64,000 bases of DNA from Levilactobacillus tongjiangensis. GTDB lineage: Bacteria; Bacillota; Bacilli; Lactobacillales; Lactobacillaceae. This document shows positions 53,464-63,650 of this stretch, one piece after another. A program made the position numbers and the translations under genes. Position 1 is the stretch's first letter, and every line of letters starts with the position of its first letter. The stretch lies in NCBI RefSeq assembly GCF_003946345.1, contig NZ_RHNY01000010.1:1-64000 (forward strand), in the 5' to 3' direction. The notes beneath the pieces were generated by a model. The model was not told the origin of the DNA. It saw nothing but the letters and a program-made list of their open reading frames with translations, and made no database searches.

Positions 53464-54507
53464 GTGAGTGATGCTTATAAAGAGGCCGGCGTTGACATTA
53501 ACGCGGGGTACCAGGTTTTAAAAACGGTCAAAGAGATGAGTGGTAATGCACAACTAGGGGCCTTTGGGGGACTGTTTCCTTTGCCATTAACTGACATGGG
53601 TCAGAACCCGGTTTTAGTCGCGGGAACCGATGGTGTCGGAACTAAGTTGTTGGTCGCTATTGCTGCGCAGCAACATACGTCAATTGGGATTGATTTGGTA
53701 GCCATGTGCGTCAACGACGTTTTAGCACAGGGGGCTCGCCCGTTGTTCTTTTTAGATTACTTAGGATTAGGCCATACGGAAGAGCAACGGGTCGCTGACA
53801 TTCTTGAAGGTGTCGTAGCTGGGTGCCATGAGGCTGGTGTTGCTTTGATTGGCGGTGAGACTGCGGAAATGCCCGATATGTATGGTCAGGACCATTATGA
53901 TTTGGCAGGATTTGCCGTGGGACTGGCTAATCAGCCAGATCTGCTTCATCCAGAGAAAGTCTATCCTGGTGATATTTTGATTGGTTTATCCTCAAACGGC
54001 TTGCATGCCAATGGATTCAGTTTAGTGCGGAACATCTTATTTAAGCAAAATGATTATCAGTTGACTCAGGAGATATCAGATTTGGGGCATTCGTTGCAGG
54101 AGGAACTGTTACGACCAACGACAATCTACGTGAACCAGGTGCTACCATTGCTTCAGCAGAAGCTAGTTGCTGGTATTGCGCATATTACAGGTGGCGGCCT
54201 GATTGAAAATGTCGCACGGGTACTTCCCAATGGTTTGCAAGCCCAATTTACACTTGGCAGTTGGCCTGTCCCAGCAATCATGACCTTTCTAGAAAAGGCT
54301 GGTAATTTAACTCCAACCGATATGCGGGAAACATTTAATCTTGGCTTAGGGATGGTGTTAGTCGTTCATGCGGACAAGGTACCCGAAGTTTTGGCCAGTT
54401 TAAAGGCCAATGGTCAACCAGCTTATGAGGTGGGGTCAGTGGCCATTAATGATCCAGACACCATTGATAGTCCTACCGTTAGCTTTAAGGAGGCTGACCA
54501 TGACTAA
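53464..54507 (+). CDS. purM: AIR synthetase
   Basis: 347 residues from GTG 53464 (AGGGGGG about 9 nt upstream). Closes FGAM to AIR with ATP. Signatures: YKEAGVDINAG at the start, GTDGVGTKL near 58, MCVNDVLAQGARPLFFLDYL near 82 and ALIGGETAEMPDMY near 127. It overlaps purN by 8 nt. Confidence 0.97.
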   Translation: MSDAYKEAGVDINAGYQVLKTVKEMSGNAQLGAFGGLFPLPLTDMGQNPVLVAGTDGVGTKLLVAIAAQQHTSIGIDLVAMCVNDVLAQGARPLFFLDYLGLGHTEEQRVADILEGVVAGCHEAGVALIGGETAEMPDMYGQDHYDLAGFAVGLANQPDLLHPEKVYPGDILIGLSSNGLHANGFSLVRNILFKQNDYQLTQEISDLGHSLQEELLRPTTIYVNQVLPLLQQKLVAGIAHITGGGLIENVARVLPNGLQAQFTLGSWPVPAIMTFLEKAGNLTPTDMRETFNLGLGMVLVVHADKVPEVLASLKANGQPAYEVGSVAINDPDTIDSPTVSFKEADHD

Positions 54508-55078
54508 ACGTTTAGCCGTGTTCGCTTCTGGTACGGGGACCAATTTTAGTGCCTTGGATCGGGCAATTAAGGACCGACAAATTCCGGCCGAAATTGTGCT
54601 ACTTGTGTGTGACCATGAGCAAGCGCCGGTGGTTCAGCGTGCTCAGGAAGCCCATATCCCAACGCTGATTGTGGATTTTCATGCATATTCTACTAAGGTC
54701 GCGGCTGAGAACTGGATTTTGCGGAACTTGAAAGAAAATCAAGTGGATGCCGTTCTATTAGCTGGTTACATGCGAATCGTGGGTCCGACATTGCTGCAAG
54801 GGTATCCGCATCGAATCTTGAATCTACACCCGGCGCTGCTACCAAAGTTTCCTGGTCGTCACGGAATTGCGGACGCTTTGGCAGCAGGTGTACGTGAAAC
54901 TGGCGTGACGGTTCACTTTGTTGACGCTGGCGTTGATACCGGTGAAATCATTGCCCAACGGGTAGTCCCGGTGAATTCAGGCGATACGGTTGCTTCACTG
55001 GCTACCCGAATTCATGACGCTGAACACGACTTATATCCGACGGTTCTTCAACGCTTAATTGATGAGGATGTTCTGTAA
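54500..55078 (+). CDS. purN: GAR transformylase (10-formyl-THF dependent)
   Basis: 192 residues from ATG 54500 (AAGGAGG upstream inside purM). Transfers formyl from 10-formyltetrahydrofolate to GAR. Motifs: FASGTGTNFSAL at the start, LAGYMRIVGPTLL near 88, NLHPALLPKFPGRHG (catalytic Asn and His) near 108, and HFVDAGVDTGEII with the catalytic Asp. Confidence 0.97.
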   Translation: MTKRLAVFASGTGTNFSALDRAIKDRQIPAEIVLLVCDHEQAPVVQRAQEAHIPTLIVDFHAYSTKVAAENWILRNLKENQVDAVLLAGYMRIVGPTLLQGYPHRILNLHPALLPKFPGRHGIADALAAGVRETGVTVHFVDAGVDTGEIIAQRVVPVNSGDTVASLATRIHDAEHDLYPTVLQRLIDEDVL

Positions 55079-55132
55079 GTATTGGGAAGGAAAGCGAAGA
55101 AACCACTAAAACTTAAAAAGGATGAAACGAGA
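55079..55132 (+). other. purN-purD junction where purH is usually found
   Basis: 54 bp between purN and purD. The common gene order puts purH (about 1.5 kb) here. The junction contains AAAAAGGATGAAACGAG just before the purD ATG; ATGAAACGAG resembles a typical purH start (Met-Lys-Arg), so it may be the scar of a deletion (inference). Within it a 9-codon frame from 55122 ends inside purD. Confidence 0.4.
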
Positions 55133-56389
55133 ATGGCAAAGGTATTAATTGTGGGAAGCGGTGGTCGAGAACACGCCATTGCGAAGACCATGCTAGCAAG
55201 TCCACAAGTCACGACGGTTTTTTGTGCGCCTGGTAATCCGGGGATGGTGGCCGATCACCTGCGGCTAGTTGCGATTGATGAGTTAGACTTTGCGGGACTA
55301 ATTGCTTTTGTTCGCAAAGAAGAGATTGATTTAACGTTCGTTGGGCCAGAGGCGCCATTAGCAGCAGGGATTGTTGACGCCTTTTTAGCAGCTGATTTAG
55401 CGGTTTTTGGCCCGTCTCAAGCTGTTGCCCGGCTTGAGAGCTCCAAAGTGTTTGCCAAGCAATTTATGCAGCGAAATGGGATTCCCACCGCTGACTACCA
55501 GTTATTTCACGACCTTGCTGCTGCGTTGGCTTATAGTAACCAGGCACCGTTGCCACAGGTAATCAAAGTAGACGGGTTAGCAAGTGGTAAGGGTGTGACG
55601 GTTGCGGTTAACCATTTGATGGCTGCTGATGCCTTAACGCAGGCCTTTGAAACGACCGATACGGTGCTTATCGAACAATTTATGAGTGGGTTTGAGTTTT
55701 CACAAATGGTATTGGTCGGGGGCGAGCAGTACAGCCTGTTACCAACGGCACAGGATCATAAGCGATTACGCAACCATGATGGAGGACCAAATACGGGTGG
55801 AATGGGGGCGTATTCACCAGTTTCTCAGATCACGCCTGAAATTATCCAAGAGACTATTCAGCGCGTGATTGCGCCTACTTTGGCAGGCTTAAAAGAAGAA
55901 GGTTTATGTTTCAACGGGATCCTCTACGTGGGTGGTATTTTGACGGCGGCAGGTGTGCAAGTGGTCGAGTACAACTTGCGGCTGGGTGATCCAGAAACAC
56001 AGATTATCCTCCCACAGGTGACCAGTGATTTTTACCAGGGGATTCAAGACCTGATGGCGCATCGGCAACCGCGGTTAACTTGGCAAGAAGACGTGACTTA
56101 TTTAGGTGTTGTGTTGGCGGCGCCGGGTTACCCTAGCTGTCCCCAATTAGGCGTGGCAGTCCCGACTGTTGCCGGGGCCGATTATGCAGGTGTGCGGGGT
56201 GAAGCTGGTCAGCTAGTCAGTGCAGGCGGTCGGGTCATGTTAGTGAGCGCGCACGCGGCTGATTTAGCCACCGCACAACAGCGAGTTTATGAGCAACTTG
56301 AACAGGTGCCCACTGGTGATTTGATTTTTCGAACGGATATTGGTGCTAAAGGCATGGATAAAATGTCCAGCGATAATCCTCAAGCGTAA
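55133..56389 (+). CDS. purD: Phosphoribosylamine-glycine ligase
   Basis: 418 residues from ATG 55133. ATP-grasp enzyme joining phosphoribosylamine with glycine to GAR. Signatures: [13 protein letters not shown] at the start, [11 protein letters not shown] near 145, [24 protein letters not shown] near 210-235 and [12 protein letters not shown] near 285. The Shine-Dalgarno sequence AAAAAGG is 13 nt from ATG, longer than for its neighbours. Last gene of the operon. Confidence 0.97.
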   Translation: MAKVLIVGSGGREHAIAKTMLASPQVTTVFCAPGNPGMVADHLRLVAIDELDFAGLIAFVRKEEIDLTFVGPEAPLAAGIVDAFLAADLAVFGPSQAVARLESSKVFAKQFMQRNGIPTADYQLFHDLAAALAYSNQAPLPQVIKVDGLASGKGVTVAVNHLMAADALTQAFETTDTVLIEQFMSGFEFSQMVLVGGEQYSLLPTAQDHKRLRNHDGGPNTGGMGAYSPVSQITPEIIQETIQRVIAPTLAGLKEEGLCFNGILYVGGILTAAGVQVVEYNLRLGDPETQIILPQVTSDFYQGIQDLMAHRQPRLTWQEDVTYLGVVLAAPGYPSCPQLGVAVPTVAGADYAGVRGEAGQLVSAGGRVMLVSAHAADLATAQQRVYEQLEQVPTGDLIFRTDIGAKGMDKMSSDNPQA

Positions 56390-56408
56390 GCAAGATAGTA
56401 GGTCAACG

Positions 56409-56435
56409 ATTCGTTTTTTTGCGTTAAAAACGAAT
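56409..56435. terminator. Inverted repeat after purD
   Basis: Perfect 10-bp arms ATTCGTTTTT and AAAAACGAAT around TTGCGTT... form a hairpin 20 nt after the purD stop. The T run lies inside the stem, so it is not a classic terminator. It could terminate weakly or be an operator for argR. Confidence 0.4.
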
Positions 56436-56532
56436 ATTTGGTACACTTGCTTTATAAATATGCAGAGACATGTGGCGTTTTTCCGCATCCTTTGTTATAC
56501 TTAGTGAAATTTTATGCGGGAGGGTCGTCGTC

Positions 56533-57000
56533 ATGAAGAAAAGTATTCGCCAAGCGCGCATTGAGCAATTAATTAATCAGTATCCCATTGGAACTCAGGA
56601 AGAATTAATGGATCATCTGGAGGATGTCGGTATTCAGGCGACGCAGGCCACCATTTCACGAGACATTCGAGAAATGCAGATTGTAAAGGCTCAAGATGGA
56701 CATGGTCACCTGCGTTATACAATCTTTAAAGCGGGTAATCGTAGTGAAAAGGAACATCTGCGAGAGACCATTAATGAAGTGGTGACGGGCCTGACCCGAG
56801 TTGAGTTTGTTAATATTTTGAAAACGCTGCCGAGTAACGGTAACCTGTTGGCGGCCATCTTTGATGATTTGAACTTACCAGAGATTGCTGGTACGTTGGC
56901 AGGTCACGATACGATTTTTATCATCAGTCCAAGTGCTCAAGTAGCTGAAAAGCTACATGATGAAATTGCGGCGGAAATGAATCCAGAAATTGTTCACTAG
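56533..57000 (+). CDS. argR: Arginine repressor ArgR
   Basis: 155 residues from ATG 56533 (GGGAGGG 11 nt upstream). Winged-helix N-terminal domain (RQARIEQLINQYPIGTQEELMDHL; QATQATISRDIREM) and C-terminal oligomerisation/arginine-binding domain (LAGHDTIFIISPS; the usual GTxAGDDT reads GTLAGHDT here). It controls arginine genes. The T-box argS is 10 kb upstream, unlinked. Arg boxes could not be assigned with confidence in its own promoter. Confidence 0.9.
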   Translation: MKKSIRQARIEQLINQYPIGTQEELMDHLEDVGIQATQATISRDIREMQIVKAQDGHGHLRYTIFKAGNRSEKEHLRETINEVVTGLTRVEFVNILKTLPSNGNLLAAIFDDLNLPEIAGTLAGHDTIFIISPSAQVAEKLHDEIAAEMNPEIVH

Positions 57001-57192
57001 GCGTTATTGTGGATTGAACAGGCGTGGGTCGGCAAAAGTCGGGTCACGCCCTTTGTTTGAGATAGGCGCAGTTACATAGGTCAGTCGCGTTAAGCTAATT
57101 TAAAGCTTCATAAAGTTTGCCTGAAAACGTAGTTAAGCGCCATGACTATGCTAAAATAGCCATATTATAATTGAGATAGAAGAGGCTATTTT
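57001..57192 (+). other. Intergenic before PBP gene
   Basis: 192 bp. TAAAAT near 57151-57156 is a candidate -10 box; no clear -35 or terminator is visible. Confidence 0.3.
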
Positions 57193-59280
57193 ATGAATAA
57201 CCAAGAACCGAATGAGAATGCTTGGTCCGGATTTAAGTCTGGATTTAAGCGCATCTGGCACCGATTTCAGTTGACCCGCTGGATCATTGTGATCATCTTA
57301 AGTATGGTCCTGGTCATGAGTGGGTACTTAACGTTTATGGCCAAGTCGGCTAACGTTGGTGACTTGAAGGCGGCGTTGGAAAATCCCACGCAGATTTATG
57401 ATCGTCACAATAATAAGGCGGGGACCCTGTACTCCCAGAAGGGGACCTACGTCCCACTTAAGAAAATTACCACGAACGTGCAGAGCGCAGTGATTTCTAC
57501 CGAGGACCGGAATTTTTATCACGAACATGGTTTCTCCGTTAAGGGGATTGGGCGGGCCTTTTTCCTGTACGCCAAGAATAAAGTACTCCGACAAAACTAC
57601 ATTAGTGGTGGGGGGAGTACATTGACCCAACAATTGGTCAAGAACGCGTACCTCACGCAAGAGCAAACGTTCACGCGGAAATTCAAGGAACTATTCCTGT
57701 CAATCGAAGTTGAGAACGTTTATTCTAAGCAAGATATCTTGTCCATGTACCTTAACAACGCTTACTTTGGTAACGGAGTTTGGGGTGTTCAAGATGCCGC
57801 TAAACGGTACTTCGGGAAGTCCGCTGCGGCATTGACGGTACCAGAGTCTGCTGTGTTAGCGGGGATGCTCACGTCGCCATCGGCTTACAATCCAGTTGAC
57901 CACCCGCAGGCCTCACGGGCCCGACGAAACGTCGTTCTGGGCCTGATGGCGGATACCGGAGCCATTTCAAAGTCACAGGCGAAGAGCTATCAGGCGACGG
58001 CCCTGACCACGAATGATACTTACAACTATAAGAACAGTTATCGGTACCCGTATTTCTTTGATGCAGTGATTAACGAAGCTGTCAGCAAATATGGCCTCAC
58101 TGAATCTGAAATTATGAACAAGGGATATAAAATCTATACCACCTTGGATCAGGGTAATCAGAAGCAGATGCAGACATTATTTAAGAACACCTCTTACTTC
58201 CCAGCCAATGCTAGCGATGGGACCAAGGTTCAGGCGGCTAGTATCGCCATTGACCCGAATACCGGTGGTGTTGAAGCCGTGGTAGGGGGTCGTGGAAAGC
58301 ACGTTTTCCGGGGCTATAACCGAGCGACACAAATGCGGCGACAACCGGGATCAACCATCAAGCCACTGGCGGTTTATACTCCGGCATTAGAAAATGGGTA
58401 CTACTATGATTCCGAACTGACTGACAAGAAGAAGTCGTACGGGACCAATAACTATTCGCCGCATAACTACGGTAACCAATACAGTGGCAAGGTACCGATG
58501 TATCAAGCTCTGGCGCAAAGTAAGAATGCACCAGCCGTTTGGTTACTAAATAAGATTGGCGTCGACAAGGGCTACGATTCCGTCAAAAAATTTGGTCTTC
58601 CAGTCACCAAGTCTGATAAGAACCTGGCCTTGGCACTGGGTGGGCTGAAGACCGGAGTCTCTCCGCAGCAGTTGGCTCAAGCTTACACGGCGTTTGCTAA
58701 CAACGGGACCATGTCGTCGGCGCACTATATTCGTAAGATTGTGGATGCTTCAGGAAATGTAGTGGTGGATACTTCTGACTCTGCTGCGAAGACGACTAAG
58801 GTCATGTCGAGCAAGACCGCTAAGCAGATGACCAGTATGATGATGGGCGTCTTTAACTACGGAACCGGGGTTAGCGCCAAGCCTTACGGATATACGATTG
58901 CTGGTAAGACCGGGAGTACTGAGGCTGATGGTGATTCCGATGCCACCCGTGATAAATGGATCGTGGGATACACCCCTGACGTCGTTGTGACGACTTGGGA
59001 AGGGTTTGACAACACGAGCAACAAGAATCACCTGGAGAACGTCAGTGGTACTGGTGAGGGGCCACTCTATCAGGCTGAAATGCAAGCCATCTTACCAAAC
59101 ACCAAAGGAACTGCCTTTGACACCAAGGATGCTTCTACCATCGCCAAGGGCGAGGACAATTCTAGTTCTAGCGACAGCGATATCTGGGATCAGGTACAGG
59201 AGGGTATTAACAACGCTGGGAAGTCCTTTAACAGCGCAGCTAATACTGTCAAATCTTGGTGGAAATCAGTCGTTCAATAG
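57193..59280 (+). CDS. pbp2A: Class A penicillin-binding protein (PBP2A type)
   Basis: 695 residues. Short cytosolic tail, one membrane helix (about 28-50), then the GT51 transglycosylase domain (EDRNFYHEHGFS with catalytic Glu near 98; GGSTLTQQLVKN near 138) and the transpeptidase domain with SxxK in PGSTIKPL, SKN in AQSKNAPAV and KTG in GKTGSTEADGD. It polymerises glycan strands and cross-links them. The C-terminal Ser/Asp-rich tail is low complexity. With the D-Asp cross-bridge genes it is part of this strain's wall machinery. Confidence 0.95.
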   Translation: MNNQEPNENAWSGFKSGFKRIWHRFQLTRWIIVIILSMVLVMSGYLTFMAKSANVGDLKAALENPTQIYDRHNNKAGTLYSQKGTYVPLKKITTNVQSAVISTEDRNFYHEHGFSVKGIGRAFFLYAKNKVLRQNYISGGGSTLTQQLVKNAYLTQEQTFTRKFKELFLSIEVENVYSKQDILSMYLNNAYFGNGVWGVQDAAKRYFGKSAAALTVPESAVLAGMLTSPSAYNPVDHPQASRARRNVVLGLMADTGAISKSQAKSYQATALTTNDTYNYKNSYRYPYFFDAVINEAVSKYGLTESEIMNKGYKIYTTLDQGNQKQMQTLFKNTSYFPANASDGTKVQAASIAIDPNTGGVEAVVGGRGKHVFRGYNRATQMRRQPGSTIKPLAVYTPALENGYYYDSELTDKKKSYGTNNYSPHNYGNQYSGKVPMYQALAQSKNAPAVWLLNKIGVDKGYDSVKKFGLPVTKSDKNLALALGGLKTGVSPQQLAQAYTAFANNGTMSSAHYIRKIVDASGNVVVDTSDSAAKTTKVMSSKTAKQMTSMMMGVFNYGTGVSAKPYGYTIAGKTGSTEADGDSDATRDKWIVGYTPDVVVTTWEGFDNTSNKNHLENVSGTGEGPLYQAEMQAILPNTKGTAFDTKDASTIAKGEDNSSSSDSDIWDQVQEGINNAGKSFNSAANTVKSWWKSVVQ

Positions 59281-59369
59281 TGAAATCCCTCTGGGGTGAA
59301 AGCGCAAACCATGGTACAATAATAAATGGCAATTCAACTGGGCGTAGGCCCAACAAGGAGGAAACACCA

Positions 59370-59714
59370 ATGGCTGAAAAGATGGAAGACTTGGGTGCAC
59401 AATTAGCCCAAGCACTTCAAGAATCAGAAGAATTCACGGGTTTAGAAACGGCATACAACGACATGAAGGCTGACGCCGACACGTACCAGCTGTTTAAAGA
59501 CTTCCAAAAAATCCAAATGGACTTGCAACAAAAGCAAATGGCTGGTCAAGAGTTGACCAACGACGAGATGAGCCATGCCCGCGAAGTTGCTGACAAGGTT
59601 TCTAAAATCGATTCCATCAAGACTTTGATGGAAAAGGAACGGGATGTTAACACCCTGTTATCCAACTTGAATCAGACGATTACGAAACCCATCGAAAGCA
59701 TCTACCAGGGCTAA
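59370..59714 (+). CDS. yheA: YheA/YlbF-YmcA-family protein
   Basis: 114 residues from ATG 59370 (AAGGAGGA 8 nt upstream). A small alpha-helical protein of the DUF964 (UPF0342, YlbF/YmcA/YheA) family, with EFTGLETAYNDMKADADTY and FQKIQMDLQQKQMAGQELT. In B. subtilis yheA is also beside yhaM-yhaN-yhaO. Function of YheA is unclear; it could relate to RNA processing partners (inference). Confidence 0.88.
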   Translation: MAEKMEDLGAQLAQALQESEEFTGLETAYNDMKADADTYQLFKDFQKIQMDLQQKQMAGQELTNDEMSHAREVADKVSKIDSIKTLMEKERDVNTLLSNLNQTITKPIESIYQG

Positions 59715-59813
59715 AACGTCTGTTGATCGTCGGTACAACCCCTCATTCTTGGGAGGTCCGTGCCGGCGATTTTTCAATTTAAATCGCTAAAAAATGAAAG
59801 GAGTGCTCACTTG

Positions 59814-61025
59814 ATGAAATTTATTCACGCTGCAGATTTACATTTAGACAGCCCGTTTCTCGGCCTTACGGGGCTGCCAGCCTCATTGGCAACGACCGTA
59901 CGAGAATCTACCTTTACGGCGGCCACCAAGGTATTTGACCGTGCCCTCAGTGAGCACGTCGACTTTGTCCTCTTGGCGGGTGATTTATTCGATCGGGCTG
60001 AGCAGAGTGTGGCCGCGCAAGCATTCCTATTCACGCAATTTTCTCGCTTGGATGACGCGCAAATTCCCGTGATCGTGAGCTTTGGTAATCATGATTACTT
60101 AACGGAACAAGCAGTGACTTATCCGAACAACGTGACGGTTTTAGGTGAACGCGTCACGACCACTACGTTACAACTGGCTTCTGGTGAAACAGTGGCCGTG
60201 AGTGGTTTCAGCTACCCCCAACGTTGGGTTTCAGATGATCCGTTAGCAGCGTATCCCGTGCACGCCGCAACGGACTGGCACGTGGGGATGTTGCACGGGG
60301 CCGTGGCTACGGGTAGTCAGGACCATTACGCGCCATTCGCAGTGGATGAACTGTTGCGCAAACGTTACGACTACTGGGCCTTGGGCCACATTCATCATCG
60401 TCAAAGCTTAAATGAACAGCCACCAATCTTATACGCGGGCAACACCCAGGGTCGAGCTGTGACGGAGACTGGCATGAAGGGGGCTTACCTGGTTCACAGT
60501 CAGGATGGCCACTTAGTGCCGGAATTTTTCCCAACTGCAACTGTAATCTGGGAAACGGCCGAGCTCGCTCTGGATGGAACTGATCTGGCAGCACTCAACG
60601 AAGAGCTGCTGAACTGGTTAGCTGCGCACCCAGCGGATCAGACCACGCTCACTGCAATAACGTTGACAACCAGCTCACCATTTTCGGTAGCTGAGCAGCA
60701 ACGATTAGCAACCGGTGACTGGTTACAGCTCTTTCAACGGACGCACCAACGCCAACTGAAGGCGGCCCAGCGTTACATTGTTCGGTTTAGTTTAGATGAA
60801 AGTACCACGGTAGTTCCAGCGCCCAACCTGGATCAGAGTTATTGGGAGTTGGGGGCCAAGACGGTGTTTACCGCGGCCAATCGACAGGAATTATTCGGTA
60901 AACTAGCACAGGAACCGGCGTTGGCGGCGTGGTTTGACCGGCCTGAGACGGCAGCTAGTTTGGAAACGGCCGCACGTCGCCGGTTAGCGCAATTAATGGG
61001 AGAGGAGGGTCAGGATGAATCTTAA
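59814..61025 (+). CDS. yhaO: YhaO, SbcD-like DNA repair exonuclease
   Basis: 403 residues from ATG 59814 (AAAGGAG about 10 nt upstream; TTG 59811 directly before is also possible). Calcineurin-like metallophosphatase of the SbcD/Mre11 type: FIHAADLHLDSPF, LLAGDLFDRAE, SFGNHDYL and MLHGAV with ALGHIHHRQ carry the metal ligands. It pairs with the ATPase YhaN, whose gene overlaps its end by 11 nt, as SbcD pairs with SbcC. Confidence 0.92.
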   Translation: MKFIHAADLHLDSPFLGLTGLPASLATTVRESTFTAATKVFDRALSEHVDFVLLAGDLFDRAEQSVAAQAFLFTQFSRLDDAQIPVIVSFGNHDYLTEQAVTYPNNVTVLGERVTTTTLQLASGETVAVSGFSYPQRWVSDDPLAAYPVHAATDWHVGMLHGAVATGSQDHYAPFAVDELLRKRYDYWALGHIHHRQSLNEQPPILYAGNTQGRAVTETGMKGAYLVHSQDGHLVPEFFPTATVIWETAELALDGTDLAALNEELLNWLAAHPADQTTLTAITLTTSSPFSVAEQQRLATGDWLQLFQRTHQRQLKAAQRYIVRFSLDESTTVVPAPNLDQSYWELGAKTVFTAANRQELFGKLAQEPALAAWFDRPETAASLETAARRRLAQLMGEEGQDES

Positions 61026-63639
61026 GCGGTTAACGATTTATGGTTTTGGTCACTTTCACGATCGAACTTTTGATCTATCACCTGGTCTGAACTTCCTAGT
61101 GGGTCCTAACGAAGCGGGCAAGTCGACGTTGACGCAGTTCATCACAGCCATTTTCTTTGGTTTTCCCACGAAAAAACATCCTGAATTACGCTACGAACCG
61201 CTGGACGGCAGCCGATTTGGTGGGGCAATTACATTCCAACAGGACGACACGACCTATACCGTGACGCGGACGGACGGTCCCAAAGGGGGAACGGTGACGC
61301 TCCATGATGACACCACGAATCTAGATTTACCGGCGGAGCTACTCACCAAATTACTGGCACCAGTCGATGGTCAGCTCTTTACCCGGGTCTATGCGATTAA
61401 CGAGCCTCGGTTGGGGACAGTCTTTACAGCTTCCAAGCAGGAACTGGTCGACCGGCTCCGGCACGTCGGCGCCGTTGGTAGTGAGTACTGGTTACAGCAA
61501 GCGCAGCGCCTGGACCAAGCCGCTGATGACCGGTATAAACCTCAGGGGCGTAATCCCTTATTAAATCAGCAATTGCGAGAACATCAGGAATTATCGGCTA
61601 AGCTGGAGAAGGCCAACGGGGCCTACCAAACGTATTGGCAGCTGCGTCAGCAACAAGTCGACGGTGAGCGTCAACAGCAAGTTCTTCAGACAACGCTAAC
61701 ACAACAACGACAGGCAACGACTAGGCTGACCCAACTGTTAGCTCAGTGGCCAACCTATCAGCAATGGGTGGCGTTGGCTCCGGCTGCGGAAGCTGTCTCC
61801 CATGGATTCACTGCTACCGACGCAACTCGCTTAGAGCAGTTGCGAAGTGCAGCGACCGCCAGTGAGCAGACGTTAGCGGATGATCAACAACGGTTTGCGG
61901 AGTTACAACGTGATCAGCAACTGCCACCACTGTTTGATCAGTATTTACCCATCGCCGATAAAGTCGATGCGCTTACGCAACGGCTACCGCAAGTTCAGGG
62001 TAGTCAACAGGAGGCACAACGGTTAGGCACATCGCAGCGGGATTTGGAACAACGTGCCGGTATTTTGGAGCAACAATATGCAGTGAACGGGCAAATGCCG
62101 CGACCATTTTCACTGGCGATTACTCAGCAGGTGCGGCAATTAGCGGGGGAGCTAACCACAGCGAATCAGAAACGGCGCCGTTTACAGCAACAACTTAATC
62201 AGCGCAACGAACAATTTCGACAGGTTCAGCCGACGCGTCAGCAGCACAATAACCCATTAGCGGATAAGCAGGTCGGATGGCTGGCAGCTGGTCTGGTCGT
62301 CCTTGTGGGCGCCATGTTCCTCCCCAATACATTTCTCAAGCTCGCTGGCGCCTTGCTGGGTGTTGCAGTTGGCTATTATGGTGTTTTTTTGGTTGACAGT
62401 AGCACGCCAGCTAGTCGTCAATTGGATGAACTGACCGAAGATATTCGTGATCTGCAGGCCCAGCTGCGTGAAGGTGGGCAGGCCGTTGATGCGTTGACAA
62501 CTCAGTTAGATACGATTGGTGATGCTCACGGAATGAGTCAGATTCCGTTGGAACAATGGTCGGCGGCCCAGTCTGCCATTGCCGAGTGGGAGCGATTGAC
62601 GCGTTTGCTGGAAACAACGGCCGAGCAAGCTGCGACGCAACAAGCAACGGTTCGGCAGTTCTTACAGGAGGCAACGACCATTCTGCCTGATTTAACAGAC
62701 CAAGACCTAGCAGCAGTGGCATCTCAGCTGACACAGTTGCAAGCTACGCGGCAAGCACTAAGCCATCAAGAAACTGATGTGGCAGCCTTAGCGTCCCGGC
62801 TACAAGCAGACCAAGCGGCGGTCGAGCGGGGAAAACGAGAACTACAGGCATTTTTACGGACACGGAACTTAACCGATGTAGCGGCTTTCTATCAACAGTA
62901 TCAAGCAGACCGAACGCAAACGGAACGCCAGCAACAGCGACACACACTGGTCACTCAGATTGGGGCCGACAACTTGACGGCTTTGAAGCAACAGATCAGT
63001 CGAGCAGCGTTGCAGCAACAAGTGACCACGGCTCAACAGAATCAAGCTACTACACAGGCGACCTTGGACCAGACGACTAGTCACTTGGCAACGTTACAGG
63101 GGCAGTTGACGCACCTGACGGCCAGTGGAACACAAGCCACGTTGCGGCAGAAGCTTGCCGATTTGGAAACACAAATGACCCAGACGGCGGCTACCTGGCT
63201 GACGGAACGATTGGTGAGTCAGTGGATTTCGGCAGCGTTGGCGGCGGCTTCCGGTGACCGCTTACCACAAATCGTGGCGCAAGCTAGTGAATTTTATGGT
63301 AAATTAACTGAAAACCGGTATACTAAAATTGAACTGACACCAACCACCTTACGAGTTCAGCGTGCGACTGGTGAATGGCGCAACGTGGGGCAACTTTCAC
63401 GAGGGACGGCCGAACAGCTAGACCTTGCCGTGACCCTAGGTTTTGCGGTCGTGATGAATCGACAGGTCCAGATGCCCCTGATTATCGACGATGGTTTTGT
63501 GAACTTTGACGAGGCCCGCCGACAGGCTGCCTATCGCTTGTTGGCGACCATCGCGATGGACGTGCAGGTCATTCTCCTGACGGCTGATGAAAGTGTGACC
63601 ACGCACACCACGGGTAAGGTTTTACGGTTGACGGAATAG
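61015..63639 (+). CDS. yhaN: YhaN, SbcC/Rad50-like ATPase with internal membrane helices
   Basis: 874 residues. Walker A GPNEAGKST (near 32-40) in an N-terminal ABC-like AAA_27 half, long Gln-rich coiled coils (about 180-410 and 470-760), a hydrophobic pair in the middle (about 422-465; VGWLAAGLVVLVGAMFLPN), and the C-terminal half with signature LSRGTAEQLDLAV and Walker B MPLIIDDGFVNFD. It is a partner of YhaO. The membrane hairpin shows it can be membrane-bound. Confidence 0.92.
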   Translation: MNLKRLTIYGFGHFHDRTFDLSPGLNFLVGPNEAGKSTLTQFITAIFFGFPTKKHPELRYEPLDGSRFGGAITFQQDDTTYTVTRTDGPKGGTVTLHDDTTNLDLPAELLTKLLAPVDGQLFTRVYAINEPRLGTVFTASKQELVDRLRHVGAVGSEYWLQQAQRLDQAADDRYKPQGRNPLLNQQLREHQELSAKLEKANGAYQTYWQLRQQQVDGERQQQVLQTTLTQQRQATTRLTQLLAQWPTYQQWVALAPAAEAVSHGFTATDATRLEQLRSAATASEQTLADDQQRFAELQRDQQLPPLFDQYLPIADKVDALTQRLPQVQGSQQEAQRLGTSQRDLEQRAGILEQQYAVNGQMPRPFSLAITQQVRQLAGELTTANQKRRRLQQQLNQRNEQFRQVQPTRQQHNNPLADKQVGWLAAGLVVLVGAMFLPNTFLKLAGALLGVAVGYYGVFLVDSSTPASRQLDELTEDIRDLQAQLREGGQAVDALTTQLDTIGDAHGMSQIPLEQWSAAQSAIAEWERLTRLLETTAEQAATQQATVRQFLQEATTILPDLTDQDLAAVASQLTQLQATRQALSHQETDVAALASRLQADQAAVERGKRELQAFLRTRNLTDVAAFYQQYQADRTQTERQQQRHTLVTQIGADNLTALKQQISRAALQQQVTTAQQNQATTQATLDQTTSHLATLQGQLTHLTASGTQATLRQKLADLETQMTQTAATWLTERLVSQWISAALAAASGDRLPQIVAQASEFYGKLTENRYTKIELTPTTLRVQRATGEWRNVGQLSRGTAEQLDLAVTLGFAVVMNRQVQMPLIIDDGFVNFDEARRQAAYRLLATIAMDVQVILLTADESVTTHTTGKVLRLTE

Positions 63640-63650
63640 GAGGGACTTTC

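Noticed and set aside
56409-56435. ArgR operator call for the inverted repeat before argR
   Set aside because: Its arms do not match a known Arg box closely enough; left as an unassigned inverted repeat.
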